IMG/VR virus record: IMGVR_UViG_3300028364_000058
Coordinates: 1 to 43,896 of that record
Length of the DNA stretch: 43,896 nt
Source: a virus
Reading direction: 5' to 3' (one strand)
Position 1 is the first letter of the stretch; each line of letters begins with the position of its first letter. A model generated the notes under the pieces. It was given only the letters and a program-made list of their open reading frames with translations. It ran no database searches and was not told the DNA's origin. Below, piece after piece: positions 25,855 through 32,733 of this stretch. Both the position numbers and the translations under genes were made by a program.

Positions 25855-26274
25855 ATGACATCAATTTGGTTGAATCCGTTTTTCTATTTGTTTCTCGCAG
25901 TAACACTGTTATTACTTGGAGCACTATATCACTGTCTAAGAGACGGTAGCGAAAAAACAGCAGAAATGAAGTTGTTGCAACAACAACATGCAGCAAGAAT
26001 AGATACTCTTAGAAAAGAACATAATGAAACGCTTGAAAAACTGAGGACAGAAATGCTTAAACGTGAAGAAGATAGGAGTCGTCAATGGATGGAAAGCGAG
26101 AAGGAAACACTCCGAGTACTTAATGGTGTATCATCACTACTTAGTTGGAGTGAGAAAATTGGTAGGGTGGAATCTGAAAAAATTATTAATAAACTCGGAA
26201 TCATTCAAAATCAAATAACTAAACTAAAAGAATATCATAATGACAAAGATGGAGGCGCTGAGGGAAGTAAATAA
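25855..26274 (+). CDS. Membrane-anchored coiled-coil protein related to the REC protein tail
   Basis: A 139-residue protein with one N-terminal membrane helix (residues about 5-27, FFYLFLAVTLLLLGALYHCL), then a long charged coiled coil (KLLQQQHAARIDTLRKEHNE). The C-terminal part (W-M-ESEKE, then VLNGVSSLL) matches the tail of the receiver protein at 3766-4314. The pair might therefore interact or share a binding partner, one in the cytosol and one at the membrane. The shape also resembles an inner-membrane spanin, but no outer-membrane partner lipoprotein is visible. It lies just before the protease gene. Confidence 0.65.
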   Translation: MTSIWLNPFFYLFLAVTLLLLGALYHCLRDGSEKTAEMKLLQQQHAARIDTLRKEHNETLEKLRTEMLKREEDRSRQWMESEKETLRVLNGVSSLLSWSEKIGRVESEKIINKLGIIQNQITKLKEYHNDKDGGAEGSK

Positions 26275-26401
26275 AACGCTAACCGAAGTCTTAAATGAAA
26301 TCGAAATATATATGTTTATAGAGAATATCAGTATTTCTGATGATAATAACGATTCCAATAATTATCCTGATATGTTGTTTGAGAATAAAATGGTTGATTA
26401 A
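26240..26401 (+). CDS. Small ORF overlapping the membrane protein end
   Basis: A 53-residue acidic frame beginning MTKMEALREVNKTLTEVLNE, starting 35 bases inside the 3' end of the preceding gene in another frame and ending exactly before the late-promoter element at 26402. The helical first half and asparagine/aspartate-rich second half are not diagnostic. It has no lipobox or signal peptide, so it does not look like an outer-membrane spanin. The compact overlap supports translation, but it could be a chance frame. Confidence 0.4.
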   Translation: MTKMEALREVNKTLTEVLNEIEIYMFIENISISDDNNDSNNYPDMLFENKMVD

Positions 26402-26410
26402 ACTATTTAT
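26402..26410 (+). promoter_or_regulatory. Late-promoter-like element (ACTATTTAT)
   Basis: One-base variant, 17 bases before the protease ATG at 26428. Confidence 0.55.
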
Positions 26411-26427
26411 ATAAAAAGAATTTCAAT

Positions 26428-27132
26428 ATGAGTAAGATATTACATGCGGGAGACACGGGTTTCGGTATTCTCATAGAACATGATGCGGGTTTCGTAACCA
26501 ATGAAACCGATAAAGGTATTCTGAATGAAAATTTTGAATTAAAACCTAATGAACCTGTGCTTATTAATTGTATTCTACAGAAATGGGGCGTAAAAAATAA
26601 AAACGGTCGTATCTACCCCCAAGATGTATTATTACAACAAGTAAATGAATACCAAAACCAAATCCAAAACAACAGTGCGGTTTCAGAAGCCGACCATCCC
26701 GACAGTAGTATCATTTCATTACAGAATATCTCACACATGATAACCAAGATATGGTGGGGAACAGGTGAAAAGGAAAATATTTTATACGGACAATTAAAAC
26801 TCATCGTTTCTCCCGGTTACATCAACATGGGAATAGTGTCGGTTATTGGTGATAAAATAGTATTGTACCTCCAGAATAAAATAAGACTTGGAATTTCCAG
26901 TCGTGGTGTGGGTACATTAAAGGAGATAAACGGTGAAAATCTTGTTCAAGACGATTTCGAATTAATTGGTTTTGACCTCGTTGCGACTCCAAGTACCCCG
27001 GGTGCTTATCTATTCCCTGAACAAAAGGGAGATACATCATTTACTGAGAATTATGTGAAGAAAAACGGAATATATCTTAAAGAGAATGAGGATAATAAGG
27101 TTAATTCGGCATTAAATAGGTTCTTGTTATAA
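26428..27132 (+). CDS. Prohead protease (T4 gp21-like)
   Basis: A 234-residue serine protease of the T4 gp21 / herpesvirus assemblin-type fold. Key features: NKNGRIYP near 58-64, catalytic His in SEADHP (H90), and catalytic Ser in LGISSRG (S157 or S158). The FDLVATPSTPGA motif near 187 closes the fold. The enzyme matures the prohead by cutting capsid, core and packaged proteins after (L/I)-x-E. Its place between the core genes and capsid gene is the usual T4-like order. The N-terminus has I-L-N-E near residue 31, a possible self-cleavage site. Confidence 0.93.
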   Translation: MSKILHAGDTGFGILIEHDAGFVTNETDKGILNENFELKPNEPVLINCILQKWGVKNKNGRIYPQDVLLQQVNEYQNQIQNNSAVSEADHPDSSIISLQNISHMITKIWWGTGEKENILYGQLKLIVSPGYINMGIVSVIGDKIVLYLQNKIRLGISSRGVGTLKEINGENLVQDDFELIGFDLVATPSTPGAYLFPEQKGDTSFTENYVKKNGIYLKENEDNKVNSALNRFLL

Positions 27133-27216
27133 GGCTGGAATATAAGGATAAAATTCTTAATATGCAAGAAAAATTAACTGGAATTTATTAAAAATTATAC
27201 TTTTTCGCAATAGGAA

Positions 27217-27225
27217 TGTATTTAT
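27217..27225 (+). promoter_or_regulatory. Late-promoter element (TGTATTTAT)
   Basis: 41 bases before the ATG at 27267. It follows a 135-base spacer after the protease gene, in which I see no gene. Confidence 0.6.
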
Positions 27226-27266
27226 ATAAAAATTAACAGTATTAGATACGACTTTAAGTTAAAGAT

Positions 27267-28859
27267 ATGACAAAAGAAAAAAAGACATCTGTAATTAAAG
27301 AAGCGGTTGCCGAGTATAAAGAACTCATGGAAGCTGCCAGTGCTAATGCTAAGAAAAAATTAGCTGATGAATTTCCTAATGAATTCAATAAACTATTGAA
27401 AGAGGAAATCGATAATAAAAATAAACCCAAAAAAGAGTCTTATAAAAAAATTGACGAGGGTAAAGAGTCTGACAAAGACGATGTTGGAACAAACAAAGAA
27501 TCTGTTATGAAAAATGAAAAAGAGACCAAGAAGGTCGTAAAAGAAGAAGAAGGTAAAACTAAGAAAGTTAGTAAACCTTTTGAAGAAAAAGCTCCTGAGA
27601 ACGGTCCTGATGTAGTGAAAGAGGAACGTGATAAGGATTTCATGGGAGATATCGAAACCGATACTCCTAATAAAGCGGATGGCAAAACCGAAGACGGTGA
27701 TACATTCGTAGAAGAACCAACTACTAAGAAAGAGAGTCTCGCAAATGATACTCAAATCAAGGAAGAGTTCGACATAACAGAACTTGATGCAAACAGTGTA
27801 GGTATTGCATTAGAAAATGCTGAAGAAGAAGACGAAGTTATCACTATGGATGAAATCGAAAGTGAAATCGCCAACATTGAGGGTCTCGATGAAGACCTTT
27901 CTGCTGGTGCTGATGCCGATAAACCCAAAGCTGGTAAGGACGATGGAATTGCTTACGACAAACTCGTTAACATGAAAAACCAAATCGATGAAATGCTCTC
28001 AGCAATTGGTGAGCAGAAAAATAATGGTGGACAAGGTGCAAACAAAGTAAACATGGGCGGACCGACCACTGCTATGATTGATGAGGAAGAAGATGAGGTT
28101 TACGAGCAAAAAAATCAGGGTGGTAAGCAAAGCATACCGGGTCGTGAAAAGGGTGGTCCTACTCAACAAATGGTTGATGAGGAAGATGAGGAAATCACTC
28201 GTGATGATGTTGAAGCCGTTTTAGGTGGTGAAGTGAATGAGGAAGAGGTTGATGAAAACCTCGAACATACTCAAACACATCACAACGCAAGAAAAACTGG
28301 TTCCCATAACCATACCAATTATGGTAAAGAGAACAGATTGCGTGACGCAATGAAAAACGAAGGCGAAGACAAGAAGATTGGTAGTTTAATTAAAGAAAAC
28401 AAAGAATTAACTAAGAAGTTAAACGAAACCAAGAAATATAAGCAATCCGTAACGACTTTAGTTGAGCAGTACAAAGATGCACTCGGAAAGTATCGCAATC
28501 AATTAAAGGAAATGGCTATTTTCAACAGTAATTTGGCACACGTCAATAACTTACTGGTAAATGAAAGTCTGTCATTAACCCAAAAAGATAAAATTAGTAT
28601 CATCAACGAATTTAAGAAGGTGAATACTATTGCTGAATCACAGGAAAGGTACAAGTCTATCCTCACTGAAATGAAGAAAGACAAAAGGACTTTAACTGAA
28701 AATCTTGAAGATAAGGTGAGTGCTTCCGTTGCACCTTCTTCAAAGAAACTTGACGAAGCAAAAGAAGTTACCGCTTACGAAAACAATGAGCACATCAATA
28801 AAATGAAGAAGCTCATTGAGACTATCGAAGGCAGAGGAAGCAAAAAAATAATTAAGTAA
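27267..28859 (+). CDS. Scaffold / prohead core protein (T4 gp22-like)
   Basis: A 530-residue, extremely charged protein. The N-terminal third is Lys/Glu-rich; the middle is acidic and low in complexity (for example EEEDEVITMDEIESEIAN, and two copies of a GGPT-x-x-MxDEE unit near 270-305). A His-rich HTQTHHNARKTGSHNHTN stretch follows. The C-terminal 150 residues form coiled coils (LIKENKELTKKLNETKK). Position between protease and major capsid gene, size and helical acidic nature fit the T4 gp22-type scaffold, although sequence identity cannot be judged. Several L-x-E sites (LTE, LLKEE) would allow removal by the protease. It is longer than T4 gp22. Confidence 0.75.
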   Translation: MTKEKKTSVIKEAVAEYKELMEAASANAKKKLADEFPNEFNKLLKEEIDNKNKPKKESYKKIDEGKESDKDDVGTNKESVMKNEKETKKVVKEEEGKTKKVSKPFEEKAPENGPDVVKEERDKDFMGDIETDTPNKADGKTEDGDTFVEEPTTKKESLANDTQIKEEFDITELDANSVGIALENAEEEDEVITMDEIESEIANIEGLDEDLSAGADADKPKAGKDDGIAYDKLVNMKNQIDEMLSAIGEQKNNGGQGANKVNMGGPTTAMIDEEEDEVYEQKNQGGKQSIPGREKGGPTQQMVDEEDEEITRDDVEAVLGGEVNEEEVDENLEHTQTHHNARKTGSHNHTNYGKENRLRDAMKNEGEDKKIGSLIKENKELTKKLNETKKYKQSVTTLVEQYKDALGKYRNQLKEMAIFNSNLAHVNNLLVNESLSLTQKDKISIINEFKKVNTIAESQERYKSILTEMKKDKRTLTENLEDKVSASVAPSSKKLDEAKEVTAYENNEHINKMKKLIETIEGRGSKKIIK

Positions 28860-28879
28860 AATCAAAAAACATTAATAAA

Positions 28880-30577
28880 ATGGGATTTTTAACTGAAAGT
28901 GCGGATGTTGGTAATATTGGATTAAAACAACTCCGTGAACAAAGAGAAATAACAACAAACCGTTGGGAAAAAATCGGTCTGTTAGAAGGATTAGATGGAA
29001 ACGTAAAAGAGAATTGCGCACAGCTTTTCGAAAACCAATTGTCACACATGATTAACGAATCTTCGGATTCAACAAACAGTGGACAATTTGAAACCGTTGC
29101 TTTTCCTGTAATCCGTAGAGTATTTGCGAAATTACTCGCAAACGACATCGTGTCTGTACAGGCACTCAACTTACCTATTGGTAAGCTGTATTACATCAAT
29201 CCAAAAGCAAGCGTTAGAGTTGACTCTACTACCCCTAATTGGTCAGAACAAGCTGGTGGTGTTCATACTTCACCTGATGGTGCATATGGAAACGCTGCTG
29301 ATAAAGCTGCTGGCGCAAGAACTCAGTTCGAAGAGCGTTCATTATATGACGCATTCTATGCAACTCAGTACGATGAAGAAGGAACTTCATTATTTGACCG
29401 TTCAAAAGGCGACATCACTGTTGTTACTGGTGCTACTACAGCACAAACTTGGACAAATGGTGTTGATAAATTCATCGAAGTTCATGTAGGTGGAATTTAT
29501 AGCACTTCTGAAGGTAAATTGGTCGGACCAACTGGTGTTCCTATGGATACCGAGTCTTTCCTTGCTGGACTAAAAGTTGTTGCTGACACAGCATTCAACG
29601 CTCCTTCACCTTACACAGAGGAAAGCAAAGCTGCTGGCGAAAATCTTCCTTTCAATGTTAAGGTACAGAAGTACGGACAAGCTATTGTTAATCAAGATGG
29701 AGTTCTTAAAATCTTAGTTGACATACAATATGCTGGTGCTGGTGGATATCAGGCTATGAGTGCTGCTACTAGTGGAGTTACTTTCACTGTTACATACAGA
29801 ACATATTCAGACCTTGAAGAAGATTCAAGAATGGCTGAAGTTACATTCCAATTAGACCAAGTTACTGTTTCTGTTGAAACACGTAAAATGCGTGCTATGT
29901 GGACACCTGAATTGGCACAGGACGTGTCAGCATTCCATAACATTGACGCTGAAGCTGAATTAACTGCTTTATTGTCAGAGCAAATGGCTGCTGAAATCGA
30001 CCGTGAAATTCTTCGTGACCTCCGTAGAGGCGCAGCTTGGACTGCACGTTGGGATTACAACGGACTCCGTAAGCAACCTAGTGGTGGCGCATATTATGGT
30101 GTACAGAAGGACTGGAATCAGACGTTGGTTACTAAAATCAACCAGATTTCAGCACAAATTCACAAGGCAACCCTCCGTGGTGGCGCATCTTGGGTAGTTG
30201 TATCTCCTGAAGTATCTGCTGTATTTGATGACCTCGAATACTTCCACGTAAGTAATGCTGCTCCTGAACAGGATAAGTATAACATGGGTATTGAAAAAAT
30301 CGGTACTCTTAGTGGACGTTACTTGGTATACCGTGACCCTTATGCTCCCGCTAATACAGTATTAGTTGGACACAAAGGAACAAGTATCCTTGAGACCGGT
30401 TACATTTACGCTCCTTACGTACCTATGCAGTTAACTCCTGTAATGTATAATCCATTCGATTTCACTCCGATTCGTGGTATCATGACTCGTTATGCTAAGA
30501 AAATGGTATTGAACCGTTACTATGGTAGAATCTACTGTGATGGTCTTCAGACTTTCGGTATTGGTGACTTACAATAA
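28880..30577 (+). CDS. Major capsid protein (T4 gp23-like)
   Basis: A 565-residue HK97-fold capsid protein. The region FETVAFPVIRRVFAKLLAND near residue 70 and LNLPIGKLYYINPK are typical of gp23 homologs. The N-terminal 60 residues are helical and end in HMINE followed by SSD: the I-N-E site near residue 60 is a good candidate for maturation cleavage, giving a mature protein of about 505 residues. Later segments (ELAQDVSAFHNIDAEAELTA and the C-terminal YGRIYCDGLQTF) also fit the family. No promoter is seen in the 20-base gap from the scaffold gene, so the two are co-transcribed. Codon use looks more optimised than in neighbouring accessory genes. Confidence 0.95.
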   Translation: MGFLTESADVGNIGLKQLREQREITTNRWEKIGLLEGLDGNVKENCAQLFENQLSHMINESSDSTNSGQFETVAFPVIRRVFAKLLANDIVSVQALNLPIGKLYYINPKASVRVDSTTPNWSEQAGGVHTSPDGAYGNAADKAAGARTQFEERSLYDAFYATQYDEEGTSLFDRSKGDITVVTGATTAQTWTNGVDKFIEVHVGGIYSTSEGKLVGPTGVPMDTESFLAGLKVVADTAFNAPSPYTEESKAAGENLPFNVKVQKYGQAIVNQDGVLKILVDIQYAGAGGYQAMSAATSGVTFTVTYRTYSDLEEDSRMAEVTFQLDQVTVSVETRKMRAMWTPELAQDVSAFHNIDAEAELTALLSEQMAAEIDREILRDLRRGAAWTARWDYNGLRKQPSGGAYYGVQKDWNQTLVTKINQISAQIHKATLRGGASWVVVSPEVSAVFDDLEYFHVSNAAPEQDKYNMGIEKIGTLSGRYLVYRDPYAPANTVLVGHKGTSILETGYIYAPYVPMQLTPVMYNPFDFTPIRGIMTRYAKKMVLNRYYGRIYCDGLQTFGIGDLQ

Positions 30578-30596
30578 TCAATAAATAAATGAATAT

Positions 30597-30629
30597 AAAA
30601 AAGGTTGGTATATCCAACCTTTTTTTTTT
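30597..30629 (+). terminator. Strong terminator after capsid gene
   Basis: Twelve-base-pair hairpin (AAAAAAGGTTGG/CCAACCTTTTTT), five-base loop and a nine-T run, 20 bases after the stop of the capsid gene. Confidence 0.9.
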
Positions 30630-30636
30630 ATCTTTG
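30605..30636 (+). promoter_or_regulatory. Host-type promoter before GIY-YIG gene
   Basis: TTG at 30605-30607, 21 bases, then TATCTTTG at 30629-30636, overlapping the terminator. A 38-base leader leads to the ATG at 30675. This would let the endonuclease be expressed independently of the late capsid operon. Confidence 0.6.
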
Positions 30637-30674
30637 TTTTGCATTAATAAATATGGAACATAGAATTTAATAAA

Positions 30675-32171
30675 ATGAAAAAGATAATAATTAATAATAA
30701 CGTCATACTGTTTCTGAACATTTCAGATTTCACCACAATAACGAAAAACGATTTACTTAAAATAAAAAATGAGTACGAAAATGAGTATGATAAATGTTTT
30801 ATATATAATTATTATGATTTAAAAAATAATAAGTTAAAGATTAAAGACCAAATCAATAAAATTAAGCATTATAATCAAACCACTGTTCATGCCAGAAAAT
30901 GTAGAATTAGATTGGTCGATAATAATATAAAAAACGAATTCTTAAACAACCATCACATTCAAGGCACAGATAAATCACAAATATTTTATGGTGCATATTA
31001 CGATGAAACACTAATATCTATAATAACATTTAATACATCAAATAAATTCATTAGTGGTTTAAATGAGAACGATTACGAATTATCACGATTCGCAGTGAAA
31101 TCTAATTTAATAATTAATGGCATTTTCAATAAATTATTAAAACGTTTCATTGATGATTATAAACCATCAAAAATTGTATCGTTCGCTGATTTAAACACAT
31201 CCAACAAAAACAATAATATTTATATAAAATCGGGTTTCAAATTGAATAAAATCATTAGACCTGATTACAAATATTATTCAGAAATTGATGATAAAATATA
31301 TCATAAATTCACATTTGGAACTAAGTATGATAAAAACGTTTCAGTTGGGGATATCCATGAAATGAATAGAAAAAAAAATCTGATTAAAGTATGGAATTGT
31401 GGTAAATTAAAATATGAACTTTTTATTAACGAAAATAATGAAAAAGTTTTCGGTTTCATTTATCAGATTAAGAACGTAATTAATAATAAAAAATATATTG
31501 GACAGACTACTAGAAACATTCAAAAAAGGATTTACGAATATAAATCAGCATTTAATTTAAAAAACCATAATAACCCACATCTATTCAACTCATTCAATAA
31601 ATATGGTTGGGATAATTTTGAATTCTCAGTAATTGATTCTGCCCAAACAATGGAAGAATTAAATTCAAAAGAAATTAAATATATTATAAAATACGATACC
31701 ACTAATAAAAATTTGGGATATAATATTGAATCTGGTGGAAATAATGCAATATCAAATATTGAAACACGTCAAAAAATGTCGGAATCTCATTCAGGTATTA
31801 AGCAAACACAAAACTGGATTAATAAAAGAGTTGCTAAAGCAGGTAGCGATGAAGCAAAAAAATATGGTAGGGCTAAGACAGAAGAGGAAAAACAAGAACT
31901 CAGTTTAAAATCTCCTAAATATTGGGAGGGGAAGACAAGAACCGAAGAAACAAAGAGAAAAATAAGTGAAACTAAGAAACAAAACGGTTTGTCTGATAAA
32001 CAGAAATTAAAATTACAAAAGACAGTATATGCTAAAACATTAGATGGTAATTTTACTAAAACTTATGAATCAACCAAACACGCTTCATTAATTGAAAACG
32101 TTAATCAATCAACAATATCAAGATGGTGTTCTAATAATAAGGTTGTTAATAATTTTATGTGGTCATATTAA
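30675..32171 (+). CDS. GIY-YIG homing endonuclease with N-terminal GNAT-like domain
   Basis: A 498-residue, AT-rich gene product with several parts. Residues 75-215 (FLNNHHIQG, FYGAYYDETLISIITF, YELSRFAV, SKIVSFADLNTSN, YIKSGFKL) resemble an acyltransferase-like domain found at one end of some phage homing endonucleases. Residues 259-345 are a GIY-YIG nuclease (FIYQIKN, KKYIGQTTR, and an E in a later helix). The rest carries NUMOD-type DNA-binding motifs (TRTEETKRKISETKK) and a NUMOD1-like end (STKHASLIENVNQSTISRWC). It sits right after the capsid gene, not inside it, and appears free-standing. Base composition is lower in GC than the neighbours, in keeping with recent arrival. Confidence 0.8.
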   Translation: MKKIIINNNVILFLNISDFTTITKNDLLKIKNEYENEYDKCFIYNYYDLKNNKLKIKDQINKIKHYNQTTVHARKCRIRLVDNNIKNEFLNNHHIQGTDKSQIFYGAYYDETLISIITFNTSNKFISGLNENDYELSRFAVKSNLIINGIFNKLLKRFIDDYKPSKIVSFADLNTSNKNNNIYIKSGFKLNKIIRPDYKYYSEIDDKIYHKFTFGTKYDKNVSVGDIHEMNRKKNLIKVWNCGKLKYELFINENNEKVFGFIYQIKNVINNKKYIGQTTRNIQKRIYEYKSAFNLKNHNNPHLFNSFNKYGWDNFEFSVIDSAQTMEELNSKEIKYIIKYDTTNKNLGYNIESGGNNAISNIETRQKMSESHSGIKQTQNWINKRVAKAGSDEAKKYGRAKTEEEKQELSLKSPKYWEGKTRTEETKRKISETKKQNGLSDKQKLKLQKTVYAKTLDGNFTKTYESTKHASLIENVNQSTISRWCSNNKVVNNFMWSY

Positions 32172-32476
32172 GATTGTTCCTCGAAAGCCACCCATTTAAG
32201 AACAGTAAATCCTTTAGCGAGGTTTTCATATTCTTCAAGTCTTTTTCTCATATCCCTAACAACAATATTCATTTTATCTTGTAATTGTTCTAATGTGATT
32301 TTCATTCTGTGAAAATCTTGACTAAATATTGTCCATTCATTATTTTTTACCTTACATTCACCAAATAAAATAATGTTTTCGAGAAGTGGATTAAAAACTA
32401 TTCTAATTCTTTGTTTTTTTTCTTCTTCTTCATCAATTTCTATCTGTACTATCCATTCTAAATTTGTTCTTTCCAT
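32168..32476 (-). CDS. Unknown 102-residue protein
   Basis: A charged protein that begins MERTNLEWIVQIEIDEEEE, with a strand-rich first half and a helix-rich second half (LEQLQDKMNIVVRDMRKRLE). No family is recognised. Its stop overlaps the stop of the convergent endonuclease gene by three bases. A short piece resembling its start occurs upstream at 32491-32529. It is the last gene of the leftward helicase operon. Confidence 0.55.
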   Translation of the reverse strand: MERTNLEWIVQIEIDEEEEKKQRIRIVFNPLLENIILFGECKVKNNEWTIFSQDFHRMKITLEQLQDKMNIVVRDMRKRLEEYENLAKGFTVLKWVAFEEQS

Positions 32477-32490
32477 AATTATATTGTTTT

Positions 32491-32529
32491 TATTCTTCTT
32501 CGCCTTCTATTTTAACTATCCATTCCATT
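32491..32529 (-). pseudogene. Tiny duplicate of the start of the next gene
   Basis: A 12-codon frame MEWIVKIEGEEE followed by a stop. Its sequence is close to the LEWIVQIEIDEEEE segment near the start of the downstream gene at 32476, and the DNA (GAATGGATAGT) is shared. It looks like a tandem partial duplication, either a remnant or a very short leader peptide. Confidence 0.4.
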
Positions 32530-32532
32530 GTA

Positions 32533-32733
32533 TTATCTTTTACATTTACAAAATTTAATGAACCCTATAGGTTCGTAGGGACTTGCTCTTCTATCAATCT
32601 GTAAACCACACTTTGGACATGGTTGATTAAAACCCATTCCAAGTTGACTTAAATCATAAGGGTTTCCATTGCTTCGATATTTTTTCTTAGCATTCAACAA
32701 CTTACGATATTCAGTTTTATTAACTCTCATCAT
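32533..32733 (-). CDS. Small zinc-ribbon-like protein
   Basis: About 66 residues when started at the double ATG at 32733/32730, which overlaps the end of the helicase gene by a few bases. It has C-P-K-C-G near the middle and F-C-K-C-K at the C-terminus, a likely zinc ribbon, with a basic N-terminal helix (MMRVNKTEYRKLLNAKKKY). Binding to nucleic acid or to the helicase is possible but not shown. A longer frame from 32748 exists, but its first codons lie in the helicase gene. Confidence 0.6.
   Translation of the reverse strand: MMRVNKTEYRKLLNAKKKYRSNGNPYDLSQLGMGFNQPCPKCGLQIDRRASPYEPIGFIKFCKCKR

Noticed and set aside
25855-26401. Spanin pair (overlapping frames)
   Set aside because: The second frame has no signal peptide or lipobox.
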